A stretch of DNA of 64,000 nt from Pilimelia terevasa (lineage in GTDB: Bacteria > Actinomycetota > Actinomycetes > Mycobacteriales > Micromonosporaceae), in contig NZ_BMQC01000010.1 of the NCBI RefSeq assembly GCF_014647915.1, forward strand, positions 1 to 64,000, read 5' to 3'. The notes beneath the pieces are model-generated. The model was given only the letters and a program-made list of their open reading frames with translations, had not been told where the DNA came from and searched no databases. The stretch's first letter is position 1, and every line of letters begins with the position of its first letter. Below, one piece after another: positions 34,188 through 43,619 of the stretch. Position numbers and translations under genes: made by a program.

Positions 34188-34769
34188 TCACCAGCGGCGG
34201 CGGCGGTACCCGACGACGAGGAGTCCGGTGAGTCCGACGGCCAGGCCGAGCGCGCCGCTGTAGACCAGCGCGGTCGACCCGTCCACGGCGGTGCGCACCA
34301 GGTCGGCGCTGGCGGCGCGGGTGCCGGTCGGCGTCGGCGGCGCCGGTCGTGGCGGCGGCGTGCGGCTGGCGGGAGGGCGAAGCCGGGCCGGCGGCGCGGG
34401 CCGCGCGGCGGGCGGCACCGCCGACGCGCCGCGCGCGGCACGGGCGGCGACGGTGCGGGGCGCGGCGGCGCCCGCCGAGGCGGTCGGCGTCGGCGGCAGC
34501 GGGGGCGGGGTCGGCGACGACGTCGGGGTCGGGGAGGCGCACCGGTACCCGACCGGCGCGACGAGCACGGCCGACGGGCTGGGCTCCGGCACCGGCGCGC
34601 TCGCCGTCGGTCCGCAGGTGGCGGCCGCGTACGGCAGGGGCGCGCCGTCGGCGCCCGCCGCGACCGCGGCGACCAGGGCGGCGCCGAGTCCGGCGACCGC
34701 GAGCCCGGACGGGAGCGGCCCGCGCCGCGCGCGGGCGCCCCGCCGGAGCGCGGTCTGGACGTGCGGCAT
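34188..34769 (-). CDS. Exported Pro/Ala-rich protein with C-terminal membrane anchor
   Basis: 193 residues. An N-terminal signal (LAVAGLGAALVAAVAAGA), two cysteines in the short N-terminal domain (AATCGPTAS, GYRCASP), a long Pro/Thr/Ala linker, then a C-terminal hydrophobic stretch (VYSGALGLAVGLTGLLVVG) ending YRRRRW. The layout is that of a sortase substrate, but no LPxTG-like motif precedes the anchor, so it is probably just tail-anchored. It is convergent with the PASTA gene. Confidence 0.6.
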   Translation of the reverse strand: MPHVQTALRRGARARRGPLPSGLAVAGLGAALVAAVAAGADGAPLPYAAATCGPTASAPVPEPSPSAVLVAPVGYRCASPTPTSSPTPPPLPPTPTASAGAAAPRTVAARAARGASAVPPAARPAPPARLRPPASRTPPPRPAPPTPTGTRAASADLVRTAVDGSTALVYSGALGLAVGLTGLLVVGYRRRRW

Positions 34770-34939
34770 GGCGCCTTCCCCCGTACTCGGGGTCCGGTCG
34801 TCGCGCGAGGTGGCCGTGGGGGGCTCACCTGTGATCGTAGGGGCGGGCGCCGCCGGTCATGCCGGATATCGGCCGCGATGAACGCCGGTGCGCCGGAGCC
34901 GGGTCCGCGGTGGCGCTCAGGTGGCCGCGGTCGGCGACG

Positions 34940-35236
34940 TCAGTTTAGGCACGCGGTGCGGGCACGGGCGTGGGAGGCGACCGTGCGGGGGCGGCGGGTG
35001 GCCCGGCCGCGGGTGTCGACGCAGGCGGTCACCTGTCGCAGACCGTTCACCTGCACGAAGATCGAGCGTCGCTCGACCGCGTCACCGGCGGCGTTGAGAC
35101 TGTAGCCGTCGAGCCAGGCCCAGCCGTCGTACGTCGGCCAGTCGAGCACGCGGATGACGCGGAACAGCAGAGGGGAGACGAACTGCACGCTCGCCGAACG
35201 GGTCACTTCAAGAACGTCGCCGGATCGGGGTAGCAC
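34940..35236 (-). CDS. Small conserved-looking hypothetical protein
   Basis: About 98 residues. GTG at 35236 is chosen because GGAG lies 5 bases upstream and earlier frame is arginine/proline-rich shadow. The core VTRSASVQFVSPLLFRVIRVLDWPTYDGWAWLDGYSLN looks like a small beta domain; the C-terminus is basic (RGRATRRPRTVASHARAR). Function unknown. It lies divergent from the XRE regulator with a 620-base gap holding repeated TTGCAT half-sites, so it may be in that regulator's control. Confidence 0.55.
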   Translation of the reverse strand: MLPRSGDVLEVTRSASVQFVSPLLFRVIRVLDWPTYDGWAWLDGYSLNAAGDAVERRSIFVQVNGLRQVTACVDTRGRATRRPRTVASHARARTACLN

Positions 35237-35583
35237 TTGGACTCCTGTCCCGAGCTTGGTCGTCGCATCGCGAAGGTCGAGGGGAACCGGGGTGGTGCGG
35301 GGGCGGGGCCGGCCGGGTCGGTCGGCGGCCGCGGCGTCGTGCCGCCGGCCGGCGGGCACCCGTCCGCCCCGCGGCTCACCCGTCGGCGCAGCCGTCACCG
35401 CGCGTGCTCCGACGGGGCTTCTTCCACGGGGCGTCCGGGTGTACATCCCTGTCCGAAACCGTCCGTGGCGAGGGCTCGTTGCTGGTGGTGACCCCCGACG
35501 CCCGCGAGGCCGGCGGGTACTGCGCCGCGCCAGCGCCAGGTGGATCATTAACCAACAGTGAGTAACCTCTGCCCTACGCACAG
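35237..35583. other. Part of the 620-base gap before the XRE regulator
   Basis: No credible gene. The sequence is GC-rich up to about 35540, then turns to mixed composition near 35545-35620 where the half-site cluster lies. Confidence 0.45.
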
Positions 35584-35617
35584 CTTGCATCACGAACATG
35601 ATCAATGCAAGTTGCAT
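35584..35617. promoter_or_regulatory. Cluster of three TTGCAT half-sites
   Basis: CTTGCAT (35584-35590) pairs with ATGCAAG (35605-35611), and ATGCAAGTTGCAT (35605-35617) is itself a perfect 6-1-6 palindrome. Three half-sites in 34 bases form a likely operator, about 240 bases before the XRE gene at 35857. Confidence 0.6.
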
Positions 35618-35856
35618 CGTGGAGATTCCACGTGTCGAAGGTGACATCTACCCCGTTCGGTGGTTGCTGCCCCTGGACGGACGGCGTAACACTGGGTCGG
35701 ACTTTCGGGGCAACTCGGCCGGGCGACAGGCGTTCCGCCGGCTCCGCTCGACAGTGGACGGACGCGCCCGGCCGCGCCCGTGGTGCACTGGCGCGGTACC
35801 GCGGCGGCGTCGCACCACCGTCGTCGCCGCGCGACCGTGGCCTGAGGAGAGATGGC

Positions 35857-36741
35857 GTGACCGACCGACCCAGTCCGACGATCCGCCGCCGGCGCCTGGG
35901 CGCGGAGCTGCGCCGGTACCGCGAGGGCGCGGGCATCACCATCGAGGGGGCCGCCGCGCAGCTCGCGTGCTCGACCTCGAAGATCTCGCGGATCGAGACC
36001 GGACACAACTCGGTTACACCCCGCGATGTAGCCCGTCTGCTGGACTGCTACGGCGTGCCGCGACACGCCAGCGCCGAACTCGTCGACATCGCCCAGCAGG
36101 CGCGGCAGAAGGGCTGGTGGCACCCGTACAGCGCCGTGCTGACCGGCGCGTACGTCGGCCTGGAGGCGGCCGCGCAGGCCATCCGGGCGTACGAACAGCA
36201 GGTCGTGCCGGGCCTGCTCCAGACCCACGAGTACGCCCGCGCCATGATCCGCAGCGCCCGGCCGGACATCACCGCGGACGAAGTGGAGCGTCGGGTGCGT
36301 GTCCGATTGGGACGCCAGTCGTTGCTGAGTCAGGAGGATCCGCTCGATCTGCGGGTGGTACTCGACGAGGCGGTGGTCAGCCGCCCCGTCGGCGGCGACC
36401 CGGTGATGCGCGCACAGATCGCGTGCCTGGTCACAGCGGCGGAGCTTCCACACGTGACGCTGCAGTTGCTGCCCTTCGCTGTCGGGGGGCACGCGGGGAT
36501 GGACGGCACCTTCGCCATCCTCGAATTCGCGGAGAGCCACGATCCGGACGTGGTCTACGCCGAGAACGCGACTGGCGGCCTGTTCCTCGAAAAGTCCGAG
36601 GAGCTGCGCAAGTACGAGACCATCTTCAACTCAATCTGTGCGGCGGCGCTCACTCCCCGCGAGTCGGCCGCCCGCCTTGCCCAACTGGCAAAGGAGCCAC
36701 TGTGGAACTCGTCGAGGCCAAGGGATTCCGCGTCGACCTGA
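35857..36741 (+). CDS. XRE-family regulator with DUF5753 domain
   Basis: 294 residues from GTG after GAGGAGAG. HTH at ~10-70: LGAELRRYREGAGITIEGAAAQLACSTSKISRIETGHNSVTPRDVARLLDCYG. The C-terminal two thirds are DUF5753: YEQQVVPGLLQTHEYARAMI, RRVRVRLGRQSLL, VVLDEAVVSRPVG, HVTLQLLPFAVGGHAGMDGTFAILEF. These regulators pair with DUF397 proteins (BldB/WhiJ-type systems) in development and antibiotic control. The DUF397 gene overlaps its end by 40 bases, confirming the pair. Confidence 0.9.
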   Translation: MTDRPSPTIRRRRLGAELRRYREGAGITIEGAAAQLACSTSKISRIETGHNSVTPRDVARLLDCYGVPRHASAELVDIAQQARQKGWWHPYSAVLTGAYVGLEAAAQAIRAYEQQVVPGLLQTHEYARAMIRSARPDITADEVERRVRVRLGRQSLLSQEDPLDLRVVLDEAVVSRPVGGDPVMRAQIACLVTAAELPHVTLQLLPFAVGGHAGMDGTFAILEFAESHDPDVVYAENATGGLFLEKSEELRKYETIFNSICAAALTPRESAARLAQLAKEPLWNSSRPRDSAST

Positions 36742-36932
36742 GCGGCGCGCGCTGGTTCAAGAGCGCGCGCAGCGGACCCAACTGCGACAACTGCGTCGAG
36801 GTCGCCTTCGTCGGCGGCGCGATCGCCGTGCGCGACTCGAAGAACACGTCCGGTCCCGCCCTCCTGTTCACCCCCGGTGAGTGGGACGCGTTCGTCGGTG
36901 GTGCCAAGGACGGGGAGTTCGACCTCCCCTGA
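36702..36932 (+). CDS. DUF397 protein, partner of the XRE regulator
   Basis: 76 residues from GTG after AAGGAG, inside the end of the regulator gene. The family pattern is complete: WFKSARSGPNCDNCVEVAFVGGAIAVRDSKNTSGPALLFTPGEWDAFVGGAKDGEFD. It is thought to form a regulatory complex with the XRE protein, similar to WhiJ with its small partner. Confidence 0.92.
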   Translation: MELVEAKGFRVDLSGARWFKSARSGPNCDNCVEVAFVGGAIAVRDSKNTSGPALLFTPGEWDAFVGGAKDGEFDLP

Positions 36933-37023
36933 CCGGCCCGACCCTGCACCGGTGGCGCCCGGGTCCGGCCACCGGTGGGGGGTGCCCGCGACGGCGCACG
37001 GCAACCACGAGAAGGGGTCCCAG

Positions 37024-37464
37024 ATGGCGGACGACGTGCCGGACGGCAGCCAGTTCAGCGGTTTCCGCGGGATCGGCGAGGGCGACCCGACCCTCGCCCG
37101 CGCGCACCGCGGCGCCCCGGCCGGACCGGGCCGGGCCAGCAACGGCCGGGCCCGCGTACCGGGCCAGGCCGGCGCCGAGGTGGTCGCCGACGGCGAGGCC
37201 GACAACGGCGGCGAGACCGCCGCGATGACCCCGAACCCCCTGCCCGAGCTGGACCTGAGCCGGCTCAGCGACCGCGCGCGGGACCTGGCGGGGCGACCGG
37301 CCGGCCAGGCGCCGGACATCGCCGACCACCCCCTGCTGCGCGGCCTCCTGCGCGAGTTGCCGCCCCGGGGTACGCCACTGCCGCCGGGCTGGCTGGAGCG
37401 CTGGTTCGCCGCCACCCGCTCGGTGCTCGAACTGATCTACGCGGAGCCGCCGCGCGGCTCCTGA
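37024..37464 (+). CDS. Hypothetical protein, disordered N-terminus and short helical C-terminus
   Basis: 146 residues. ATG follows GAAGGGGTCCC. The first ~80 residues are Gly/Ala/Pro-rich and look disordered; the remainder (LPELDLSRLSDRARDLAG ... HPLLRGLLRELPPRGTPLPPGWLERWFAATRSVLELIY) is helical and probably the folded part. Not recognised. It lies 91 bases after the DUF397 gene, possibly in the same transcript. Confidence 0.6.
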   Translation: MADDVPDGSQFSGFRGIGEGDPTLARAHRGAPAGPGRASNGRARVPGQAGAEVVADGEADNGGETAAMTPNPLPELDLSRLSDRARDLAGRPAGQAPDIADHPLLRGLLRELPPRGTPLPPGWLERWFAATRSVLELIYAEPPRGS

Positions 37465-37636
37465 ACCGATGCCGGACCGGGCGGGTGAGACCCGCGCCCA
37501 CGCTCTGGGCGGTCCGGCCCCCGAGGGCGCACCTCCCCCCTGTCCGCCCTCCCGCGGCGCCGGCCGGCGATCCCCGTCCCGGCCGGCCGCCGCGGTCTCC
37601 CGCGCCGTCCGCGGAGTCGCCGCCGGGCCGCGCCGC

Positions 37637-38443
37637 TCAGACCGCGAAGGACGCGGGCCGCTCGTCGGCCGGCGGCGGCGGCGTCGCCCGCCACAGGCCG
37701 GACTTCTGCGCCGCGAGCCGGGCCAGGTAGGCCGGGTTCAGCAGCAGGTACCGCCGCCAGAGCCGCCCCGGCTCCAGCCCGAGCCGCCACAGCCACTCCA
37801 GCGCGTACCGCTGCATCCACGCGGGCGGGTTGCGGAGCTGCCCGGCGTGGTAGTCGAACGCCGCCCCCACCGCCATCAGCGGCATGTCCAGCAGGGGCCG
37901 CATCGCGTACGCCCACACCTCCTGGCGCGGGCAGCCGAGCCCGACGAGGACGACGCGCGCGCCCGAGGCCGTGATCCGGTCGGCGATGGCGCGGTCCTCG
38001 CCGGGCGCGGCCGCGCGGAACTTCGACGGCTCGGTACCGGCGATCCGCAGGTCCGGGAACAGCCGGCCGAGCGCCGGGACGAGCCGCCCCAGCGTGTCGT
38101 CGGTGGAGCCGTACAAGTACACGGGCAGGCCCTCCGCGGCGCACCGGGCGAGCACCCGCAGCGTCAGCTCCGGCCCGTACACCCGGTCGGCGAGCCGGGC
38201 GCCGTGCAGCAGGTTGAGCGCCCAGCGCACCGGCTGGCCGTCGGGGGTCACGACGTCGAACGCGTTCAGCCGCGCGTTGTGCGCCGGATCCAGGACGCCG
38301 GTCATGACGCCGTGCACGGCCAGCGCCGTCAGCGCCAGCGGGCGCCGCTCGTGGGCGGCGCGGACCACCTGCGCGGCGGCCCCGTCGTAGTCGACCGCGT
38401 CGACCAGGACGCCGAGGACGTTGCGCTTGCCCCCCGCGATCAC
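37637..38443 (-). CDS. WecG/TagA/CpsF-family glycosyltransferase (GT26)
   Basis: 268 residues. The family core is readable: [67 protein letters not shown] and [32 protein letters not shown]. These enzymes add N-acetylmannosaminuronate-type sugars to lipid-linked acceptors for teichoic acid or exopolysaccharide. The GTG start overlaps the stop of the epimerase gene (GTGA), so the two act together; the sugar is unknown. Longer starts are shadow of the epimerase. Confidence 0.87.
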   Translation of the reverse strand: MIAGGKRNVLGVLVDAVDYDGAAAQVVRAAHERRPLALTALAVHGVMTGVLDPAHNARLNAFDVVTPDGQPVRWALNLLHGARLADRVYGPELTLRVLARCAAEGLPVYLYGSTDDTLGRLVPALGRLFPDLRIAGTEPSKFRAAAPGEDRAIADRITASGARVVLVGLGCPRQEVWAYAMRPLLDMPLMAVGAAFDYHAGQLRNPPAWMQRYALEWLWRLGLEPGRLWRRYLLLNPAYLARLAAQKSGLWRATPPPPADERPASFAV

Positions 38444-39510
38444 GCCGGCAGCCACTTGTCGGCGTTCGCCTCGTGGATCTCGCGCAGGATCATCGGGACG
38501 TCGTACTCCTGCCGCCAGTCCGGGTAGTCGGCCGCGAACGCCGCGTTCGACCCGATCCACCACTGGTGGTCGCCGACCCGGTTGCCCTCGTGGTACTCGG
38601 TGATCATCTCGATGCCGGTGATCTCCTGCGCCAGCGCGAACGCCTCCAGGTGGGAGGTGTGCGAGTGCCGGCCGCCGCCGAGGTTGTAGACCGCGGCGCT
38701 GCGCGGCGCGCGGAAGAACGCCTCGAACGCGGAGACCACGTCGGAGGAGTGGATGGCGTCGCGCACCATTTTCCCCTTGTACCCGAAGATCTTGTACAGC
38801 CGGCGCTCCATGTTGCACCGCATCACGTAGGCGAGGAAGCCGTGCAGCTCGGTGGCGCTGTGCGCCGGGCCGGTCAGGGTGCCGCCGCGGAAGCAGGCCG
38901 TCCGCATACCGAAGTACCGGCCGTACTCCTGCACCATTACGTCGGCGGCGACCTTCGAGGCGCCGAACACCGAGTGCAGACAGGCGTCGATGGACATGTC
39001 CTCGGTGATGCCCTGGTGGTACGGGTGGTCCTCGGCCAGCTCGTAGCGGGTCTCCTGCTCCACCAGCGGCAGGCTGTTGGGCCGGTCGCCGTACACCTTG
39101 TTGGTGGAGCAGTGGATGAACGGCGCGTCCGGGCAGTGCTCGCGGACGTGCTGGAGGAGGTTCAGGGTGCCGGTGGCGTTGACGTCGAAGTCGGTGAACG
39201 GGTCGCGGACGGCCCAGTCGTGCGAGGGCTGCGCGGCCGTGTGGATGACGACGGCGATGTCCCGGCCGTACCGGCCGAAGATCCGGGACAGCGCGGGGCG
39301 GTCCCGGATGTCGACGTCGTGGTGGGTGTAGCTGTCGCCGAGGTCGCTGGTCAGCCGGACGACGTTCCAGGCGGTCGACGCCTCGGGGCCGAAGAACTCC
39401 CGGCGCATGTCGTTGTCCAGGCCGACGACGTCCAGGCCCAGGCCGGCGAAGTGGCGGACGGCCTCCGAACCGATCAGTCCGGCGGAACCGGTCACGAGGG
39501 CGACGGCCAC
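38440..39510 (-). CDS. NAD-dependent sugar epimerase (CDP-paratose 2-epimerase-like)
   Basis: 356 residues. Rossmann motif [23 protein letters not shown], then [43 protein letters not shown] and [15 protein letters not shown] resemble the paratose/tyvelose epimerase branch. The usual catalytic YxxxK reads F-G-A-S-K ([13 protein letters not shown]), so the tyrosine is Phe; either this is a subfamily trait or another residue serves as base. It feeds the glycosyltransferase with which it overlaps. The start is GTG. Confidence 0.85.
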   Translation of the reverse strand: MAVALVTGSAGLIGSEAVRHFAGLGLDVVGLDNDMRREFFGPEASTAWNVVRLTSDLGDSYTHHDVDIRDRPALSRIFGRYGRDIAVVIHTAAQPSHDWAVRDPFTDFDVNATGTLNLLQHVREHCPDAPFIHCSTNKVYGDRPNSLPLVEQETRYELAEDHPYHQGITEDMSIDACLHSVFGASKVAADVMVQEYGRYFGMRTACFRGGTLTGPAHSATELHGFLAYVMRCNMERRLYKIFGYKGKMVRDAIHSSDVVSAFEAFFRAPRSAAVYNLGGGRHSHTSHLEAFALAQEITGIEMITEYHEGNRVGDHQWWIGSNAAFAADYPDWRQEYDVPMILREIHEANADKWLPA

Positions 39511-39704
39511 ATCAGCTCCTTGGCGGCAGACGGCAGCGGGGTCCGCGACAGCGCGTGCCCGGCGGCTGATACCCGGCGGCGGACCGCCGCGGCGGGCGGG
39601 GTCGCGGCACGGGCGCAGTCGCGGGGGACGGGCGGGAGTCGCGGGCAGAGTCCAGCCCCTGACGTTACTTCACCGGGGCCACCCGGCCGACCGCCGGGCA
39701 GGTC

Positions 39705-39741
39705 GGTGGGTTCAGGGCAGGGCAGGTGGGTTCAGGGCAGG
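39705..39741. repeat. Two tandem copies of a 20-bp unit
   Basis: ggtgggttcagggcagg occurs at 39705-39721 and 39725-39741, period 20. The second copy covers the stop codon of the minus-strand gene ending at 39732, so a duplication may have set or reset its end. Confidence 0.7.
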
Positions 39742-40283
39742 TCGGTGCCGTCGGCCGAGATCGAGGTGACCGCGACGCGCGCGCCCGGACCCGCCAGCGT
39801 GACCGTCACGCGGATCACGAACGTCAGGTTGGCGTCGCGCGGCAGGCGGTGCACGGTGGTCGACACCGCCGTCCACCGGCGCGCCGCCCCGGTCACCCTG
39901 GTCTCGGTGTGCCGGGTCGGCCGCTGGCCCCGCATCCCCGAGTCGATGACGACCGTCGCCGCGGCGCCCGGGCCGAGGGCCAGGGTGCCGCTCGCGCTGG
40001 CGGCGATGCGTACGTCCCCGTCGAAGTTCCCCGGGTAGGCGGTGACCGGCACCTCCAGCACGCACGTCGCCGCCGGCCTGGTCGAGGCGACCTGGAACCG
40101 GCGGTAGAAGTAGGTGGTGGCCAGCCCGGGCGCCGACGAGATCGCGGCGTACGGGGCGCACGCGCCGTAGCCCGCGTGGCGTCCGCGCGGGGTGCCCTGC
40201 GCGGGCGCGGCCGCGAGACCTGCGCCGAGGCCCGCGACGAGCACGCCGATCGCTGCTCCCCGGCGGCCGGGTGTGGTGAACAT
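39732..40283 (-). CDS. Secreted protein of unknown function
   Basis: 183 residues. Signal peptide MFTTPGRRGAAIGVLVAGLGAGLAAAPAQG. The mature protein has two cysteines (YGACAPYA, ATCVLEV) and a beta-sandwich-like pattern (DGDVRIAASASGTLALGPGAAATVVID, NLTFVIRVTVTLAGPGARVAVTSISADG). No enzyme motif. Its final residues come from the tandem 20-bp repeat region. Confidence 0.65.
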   Translation of the reverse strand: MFTTPGRRGAAIGVLVAGLGAGLAAAPAQGTPRGRHAGYGACAPYAAISSAPGLATTYFYRRFQVASTRPAATCVLEVPVTAYPGNFDGDVRIAASASGTLALGPGAAATVVIDSGMRGQRPTRHTETRVTGAARRWTAVSTTVHRLPRDANLTFVIRVTVTLAGPGARVAVTSISADGTDLP

Positions 40284-40440
40284 GCTCAGAGGTTAGGGCG
40301 GGTGGGGTCGCCGACCCGCACCAGACATCGGACATTCAGGCTTACGGGGGTGTCCCGGCGCCCGGCACAGCGGCGGCGGGCGCTCGGCGCGACCGCCGGG
40401 GACGAGAAACGGCCCGGCTGGTGTCAGCCGGGCCGTTCGC

Positions 40441-40526
40441 TGGTGGGGAAGGGGGGAGTTGAACCCCCACGCCCTTTCGGGCACACGGACCTGAACCGTG
40501 CGCGTCTGCCATTCCGCCACTCCCCC
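40441..40526 (-). tRNA. tRNA-Leu (CAG anticodon)
   Basis: On the minus strand the acceptor GGGGGAG pairs with CUUCCCC with discriminator A, and CCA is encoded. The anticodon arm is CACGG-TTCAGGT-CCGTG, giving CAG, and a class II variable arm (GTGCCCGAAAGGGCGT) is present, as expected for leucine. Confidence 0.97.
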
Positions 40527-40939
40527 AGCGGGGTGTCGCAAGCGCCGCCGGCAATATACGTCGCCGGACCGGTCCGCCGCCGGCATTTGCCGCCGCGCCG
40601 TGCGCGGGCGACGGGCAGTCTGCCGGGGCGGGAACCCGTCGCGGGCGGGGACCTGCCACGTACGACAGGAGTGCCCGGCGGGTCACGCTCCGGCAAAGGC
40701 TACCGCACCCGGCACGGTCCCACGAAGGTGGGGCCGCCGCGCCCCGGACGCCGCCCTTCAGCTCGCCGGCGCCGACCGACTAGTCTTCCCGCGGGGCATG
40801 GCGAGCACCGTCCCGTGGGTACGGCGGACACCGACGGCCGACCCCGGCGCGGGCCGGACGACGGGAGGCGGCCCGTCGCCTGCGGCGCGGCGGTGCCGAT
40901 GGCGGATACCATGATGCCTCGGGAGCCGAGGAGGAGCCG

Positions 40940-41674
40940 GTGAGTGTGCTACAGCGCTTCGAGAAGCGCCTGGAGGGGATGGTCGAGGGGGCCTTCGCCA
41001 AGGTCTTCAAGGGGGTCGTGCACCCCGTGGAGATCCTCAACGCGATGCAGCGTGAGGCGGAGGCGCACAAGGCGATCCTGGCCGGGGGCCGCACGCTGGT
41101 GCCCAATCGCTACGTGATCGACCTGTCGCCGTACGACCACAGCCGACTCGCGCCGTACGCCGCCGCGCTCGCCCAGGAGCTGGCGCAGTCGCAGGCGGAG
41201 TTCATCGGCGAGCAGGGCTGGACGGTGTACGGCGACGTCATCGTCGAGGTCGAGCGCGGCGAGGGGCTGGACACCGGCATGTTCCGGGTCACCGCCGAGG
41301 TGTACACCGGCGGCGACGTCGCACCGGCCGGCCAGGGCGGGTACCAGTCCGGCCAGTACGACTCCGGCGGCGGCGGGTACCAGCAGTCCGGCGGCGGCGC
41401 GCGGCTGATGGCCAGCGACGGCCGCAGCTACCCGCTCCAGGCCGGCTCCACCGTGATCGGCCGCGGCGACCAGGCGACCCTGCGGCTGCCGGACGTCGGC
41501 ATCTCCCGCCGGCACGCCCGGCTGGACTTCGACGGCGCGCAGGCCGTCCTCACCGACCTGGGCTCCACCAACGGCACGATGGTGAACGGCCAGCGTGTCT
41601 CGGCCGTGTCGCTCAATCCCGGTGACATGATCCAGCTCGGCACCACCACCCTGACGTTCCGCGTGGACGGCTAA
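40940..41674 (+). CDS. fhaA: FhaA-type FHA-domain protein
   Basis: 244 residues from GTG. The N-terminal ~110 residues are DUF3662 (LQRFEKRLEGMVEGAFAKVFKGVVHPVEIL), the middle is Gly/Gln/Tyr-rich, and residues ~155-243 are an FHA domain (STVIGRGDQATLRLPDVGISRRHARL, LGSTNGTMVNGQ). FhaA binds phosphothreonine on pseudokinase MurJ/MviN-linked proteins and links PknB signalling to peptidoglycan export. It is the first gene of the classic fhaA-to-pknB operon. The 257-base upstream region after tRNA-Leu presumably holds the operon promoter. Confidence 0.93.
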   Translation: MSVLQRFEKRLEGMVEGAFAKVFKGVVHPVEILNAMQREAEAHKAILAGGRTLVPNRYVIDLSPYDHSRLAPYAAALAQELAQSQAEFIGEQGWTVYGDVIVEVERGEGLDTGMFRVTAEVYTGGDVAPAGQGGYQSGQYDSGGGGYQQSGGGARLMASDGRSYPLQAGSTVIGRGDQATLRLPDVGISRRHARLDFDGAQAVLTDLGSTNGTMVNGQRVSAVSLNPGDMIQLGTTTLTFRVDG

Positions 41675-41679
41675 GGACC

Positions 41680-42162
41680 TTGCCCGAGATCGTCGTCACG
41701 GTCGCCCGCTTCGGCTTCCTCATTCTGCTGTGGATTTTCGTGTTCGCGGTGGTCGGGGTCATCCGGCGGGACCTGTTCGCCGGCGGCCGGCCCAGTCGGC
41801 TGGTCGCCGCGCCCAGGGCCAACCTGGCGACGCTCGCCGGGGGTTCGCCGGGCAAGCCGGCCAAGGGCCGGGCGGCACACCAGCTTGTGGTGACGGCGGG
41901 CCAGCTCGCCGGTACCCGGATCACCCTCGGGGAGGCGCAGATCACCATCGGCCGGGCGGAGGACTCCACCCTCGTGATCACCGACGACTACGCATCGGCG
42001 CGGCACGCCCGGCTCGTGCCGCGCGGCGGCCAGTGGTTCGTGGAGGACCTCGGTTCGACCAACGGCACGTACCTGGACCGGACCAAGGTCTCCGGACCCA
42101 CTCCCGTACCGTTGGGGGTCCCCATCCGGATCGGCCGGACCTCCCTTGAGCTGCGCCCATGA
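41680..42162 (+). CDS. fhaB: FhaB/FipA-type membrane-anchored FHA protein
   Basis: 160 residues, start TTG directly after fhaA. One N-terminal membrane segment (FGFLILLWIFVFAVVGVI), basic linker, then an FHA domain (ITIGRAEDSTLVITDDYASARHARLV, LGSTNGTYLDRTKV). A Thr in the linker is the usual PknA/B target. It recruits phosphorylated division proteins to the septum. It overlaps pstP by four bases (ATGA). Confidence 0.93.
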   Translation: MPEIVVTVARFGFLILLWIFVFAVVGVIRRDLFAGGRPSRLVAAPRANLATLAGGSPGKPAKGRAAHQLVVTAGQLAGTRITLGEAQITIGRAEDSTLVITDDYASARHARLVPRGGQWFVEDLGSTNGTYLDRTKVSGPTPVPLGVPIRIGRTSLELRP

Positions 42163-43589
42163 CTCTGACCTTGCGCTACGCCGCCCGCAGTGACCGCGGG
42201 CTGATCCGCGACGGCAACCAGGACTCGGTCTACGCCGGGCCGCGGCTGCTCGCCGTCGCCGACGGCATGGGCGGGATGGCGGCCGGCGACGTCGCGAGCA
42301 ACATCGTGATCGGCGCGATGGCGCCGCTGGACGAGGACGTGCCGGGCGAGGCGCTGGTCGACGCCCTGCGCGCGGCGGTCGACACCGCCAACGGCCAGCT
42401 CCGCGAGACCGTCGCCGCCAACCCGCAGATGGAGGGCATGGGCACCACGCTGACCGCGATGCTGTTCACCGGCAGCAAGATCGGCATGGTGCACATCGGG
42501 GACTCGCGGGCGTACCTGCTGCGGGGCGGCGAGTTCCACCAGGTCACCAAGGACGACACGTACGTGCAGATGCTGGTGGACGAGGGCCGCATCTCGCCGG
42601 AGGAGGCCAGCAGCCACCCGCAGCGCTCGCTGCTGACCCGCGCGCTGGACGGGCGCGACGTCGAGCCGGACTTCTCGGTGCGGCAGGTGCTCCCCGGCGA
42701 CCGGTACATGATCTGCAGCGACGGCCTGTCCGGGGTCGTCTCGTTCGAGACGATCCAGCAGACGCTGACCGAGATCGCCGACCTCCAGGACTGCGTACAC
42801 CGGCTGGTCCAGCTCGCCCTGCGCGGCGGCGGCCCCGACAACATCACGGTGATCGTCGCCGACGCCACCGACGCCGACATCGTCGAGTCGACCCCCGTGG
42901 TCGGCGGCGCCGCGGCCAGCGACCGCGGCATGACCACCATCGCGGACGACTCGACGCCCGCCTCCCGCGCCTCGGCGCTGACCCCGCCGCGGCCCCCGGC
43001 CCCCGAGCCGGAGCCGGAGCCGGCGGTCGAGTACGCGGCGCCGCGCAGGCGCCGCCCCCTGCGCACGGCGAGCCTCGGCCTCCTGGCGATCGGGCTGGTC
43101 GGCGCGGCCGTGTGGGGCGGCTGGGCGTGGGCCCAGCGGCAGTTCTACGTCGGCGCCACGCAGGACGGCAAGGTCGCCATCTTCCAGGGCGTCCCGGGCG
43201 ACATCGCGGGGCTGCGGCTGTCCAGCGTGCACGAGACGACGACGACGTCGGTCGAGGAGTTGACGGCGGTGGCGCAGGGCGAGGTGCGCCGGGGCATCGA
43301 GGCGCGCAGCCAGTCCGACGCCGCGGCCACGCTGCGCCGGCTGATCAGCGACGACCCGGCCAACCCCAACCGCAGGCCGTTCTGCCCGCCGACCCCGACA
43401 CCGTCGCCGACGGTGATCCTGTCGCCGGACCCCACGCCGTCGGCGGGGCCGAGCCGGCCCGGCGGCGGTACGGCGTCGCCGGTGGCCGCCCGCCGGCCCG
43501 CGGGGCTGCGGACGACCGCGCCGGTACCGCCGGCCGAGACCCCCGCACCCACCTCCGGGCCGTCCGACGACTGTGTGGTCCGTGACTAG
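42159..43589 (+). CDS. pstP: PP2C-family Ser/Thr phosphatase PstP
   Basis: 476 residues. The catalytic PP2C domain (~1-240) has all metal motifs: DGNQDS, AVADGMGGMAAGD, VHIGDSRAYLLR, CSDGLSG, GGPDNITVIV. A linker rich in Pro/Glu, one membrane segment (SLGLLAIGLVGAAVWGGWAWA) and an extracytoplasmic domain of ~100 residues with Pro/Thr tail follow. It reverses PknA/PknB phosphorylation. Coupled to fhaB upstream and followed 30 bases later by rodA. Confidence 0.95.
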   Translation: MTLTLRYAARSDRGLIRDGNQDSVYAGPRLLAVADGMGGMAAGDVASNIVIGAMAPLDEDVPGEALVDALRAAVDTANGQLRETVAANPQMEGMGTTLTAMLFTGSKIGMVHIGDSRAYLLRGGEFHQVTKDDTYVQMLVDEGRISPEEASSHPQRSLLTRALDGRDVEPDFSVRQVLPGDRYMICSDGLSGVVSFETIQQTLTEIADLQDCVHRLVQLALRGGGPDNITVIVADATDADIVESTPVVGGAAASDRGMTTIADDSTPASRASALTPPRPPAPEPEPEPAVEYAAPRRRRPLRTASLGLLAIGLVGAAVWGGWAWAQRQFYVGATQDGKVAIFQGVPGDIAGLRLSSVHETTTTSVEELTAVAQGEVRRGIEARSQSDAAATLRRLISDDPANPNRRPFCPPTPTPSPTVILSPDPTPSAGPSRPGGGTASPVAARRPAGLRTTAPVPPAETPAPTSGPSDDCVVRD

Positions 43590-43619
43590 CGCACGGCGGC
43601 GGCGCGGCGAGGAGTCCCG

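Noticed and set aside
34188-34769. LPxTG-type sortase substrate
   Set aside because: It has a C-terminal helix and Arg tail but no LPxTG or LAxTG motif before it.
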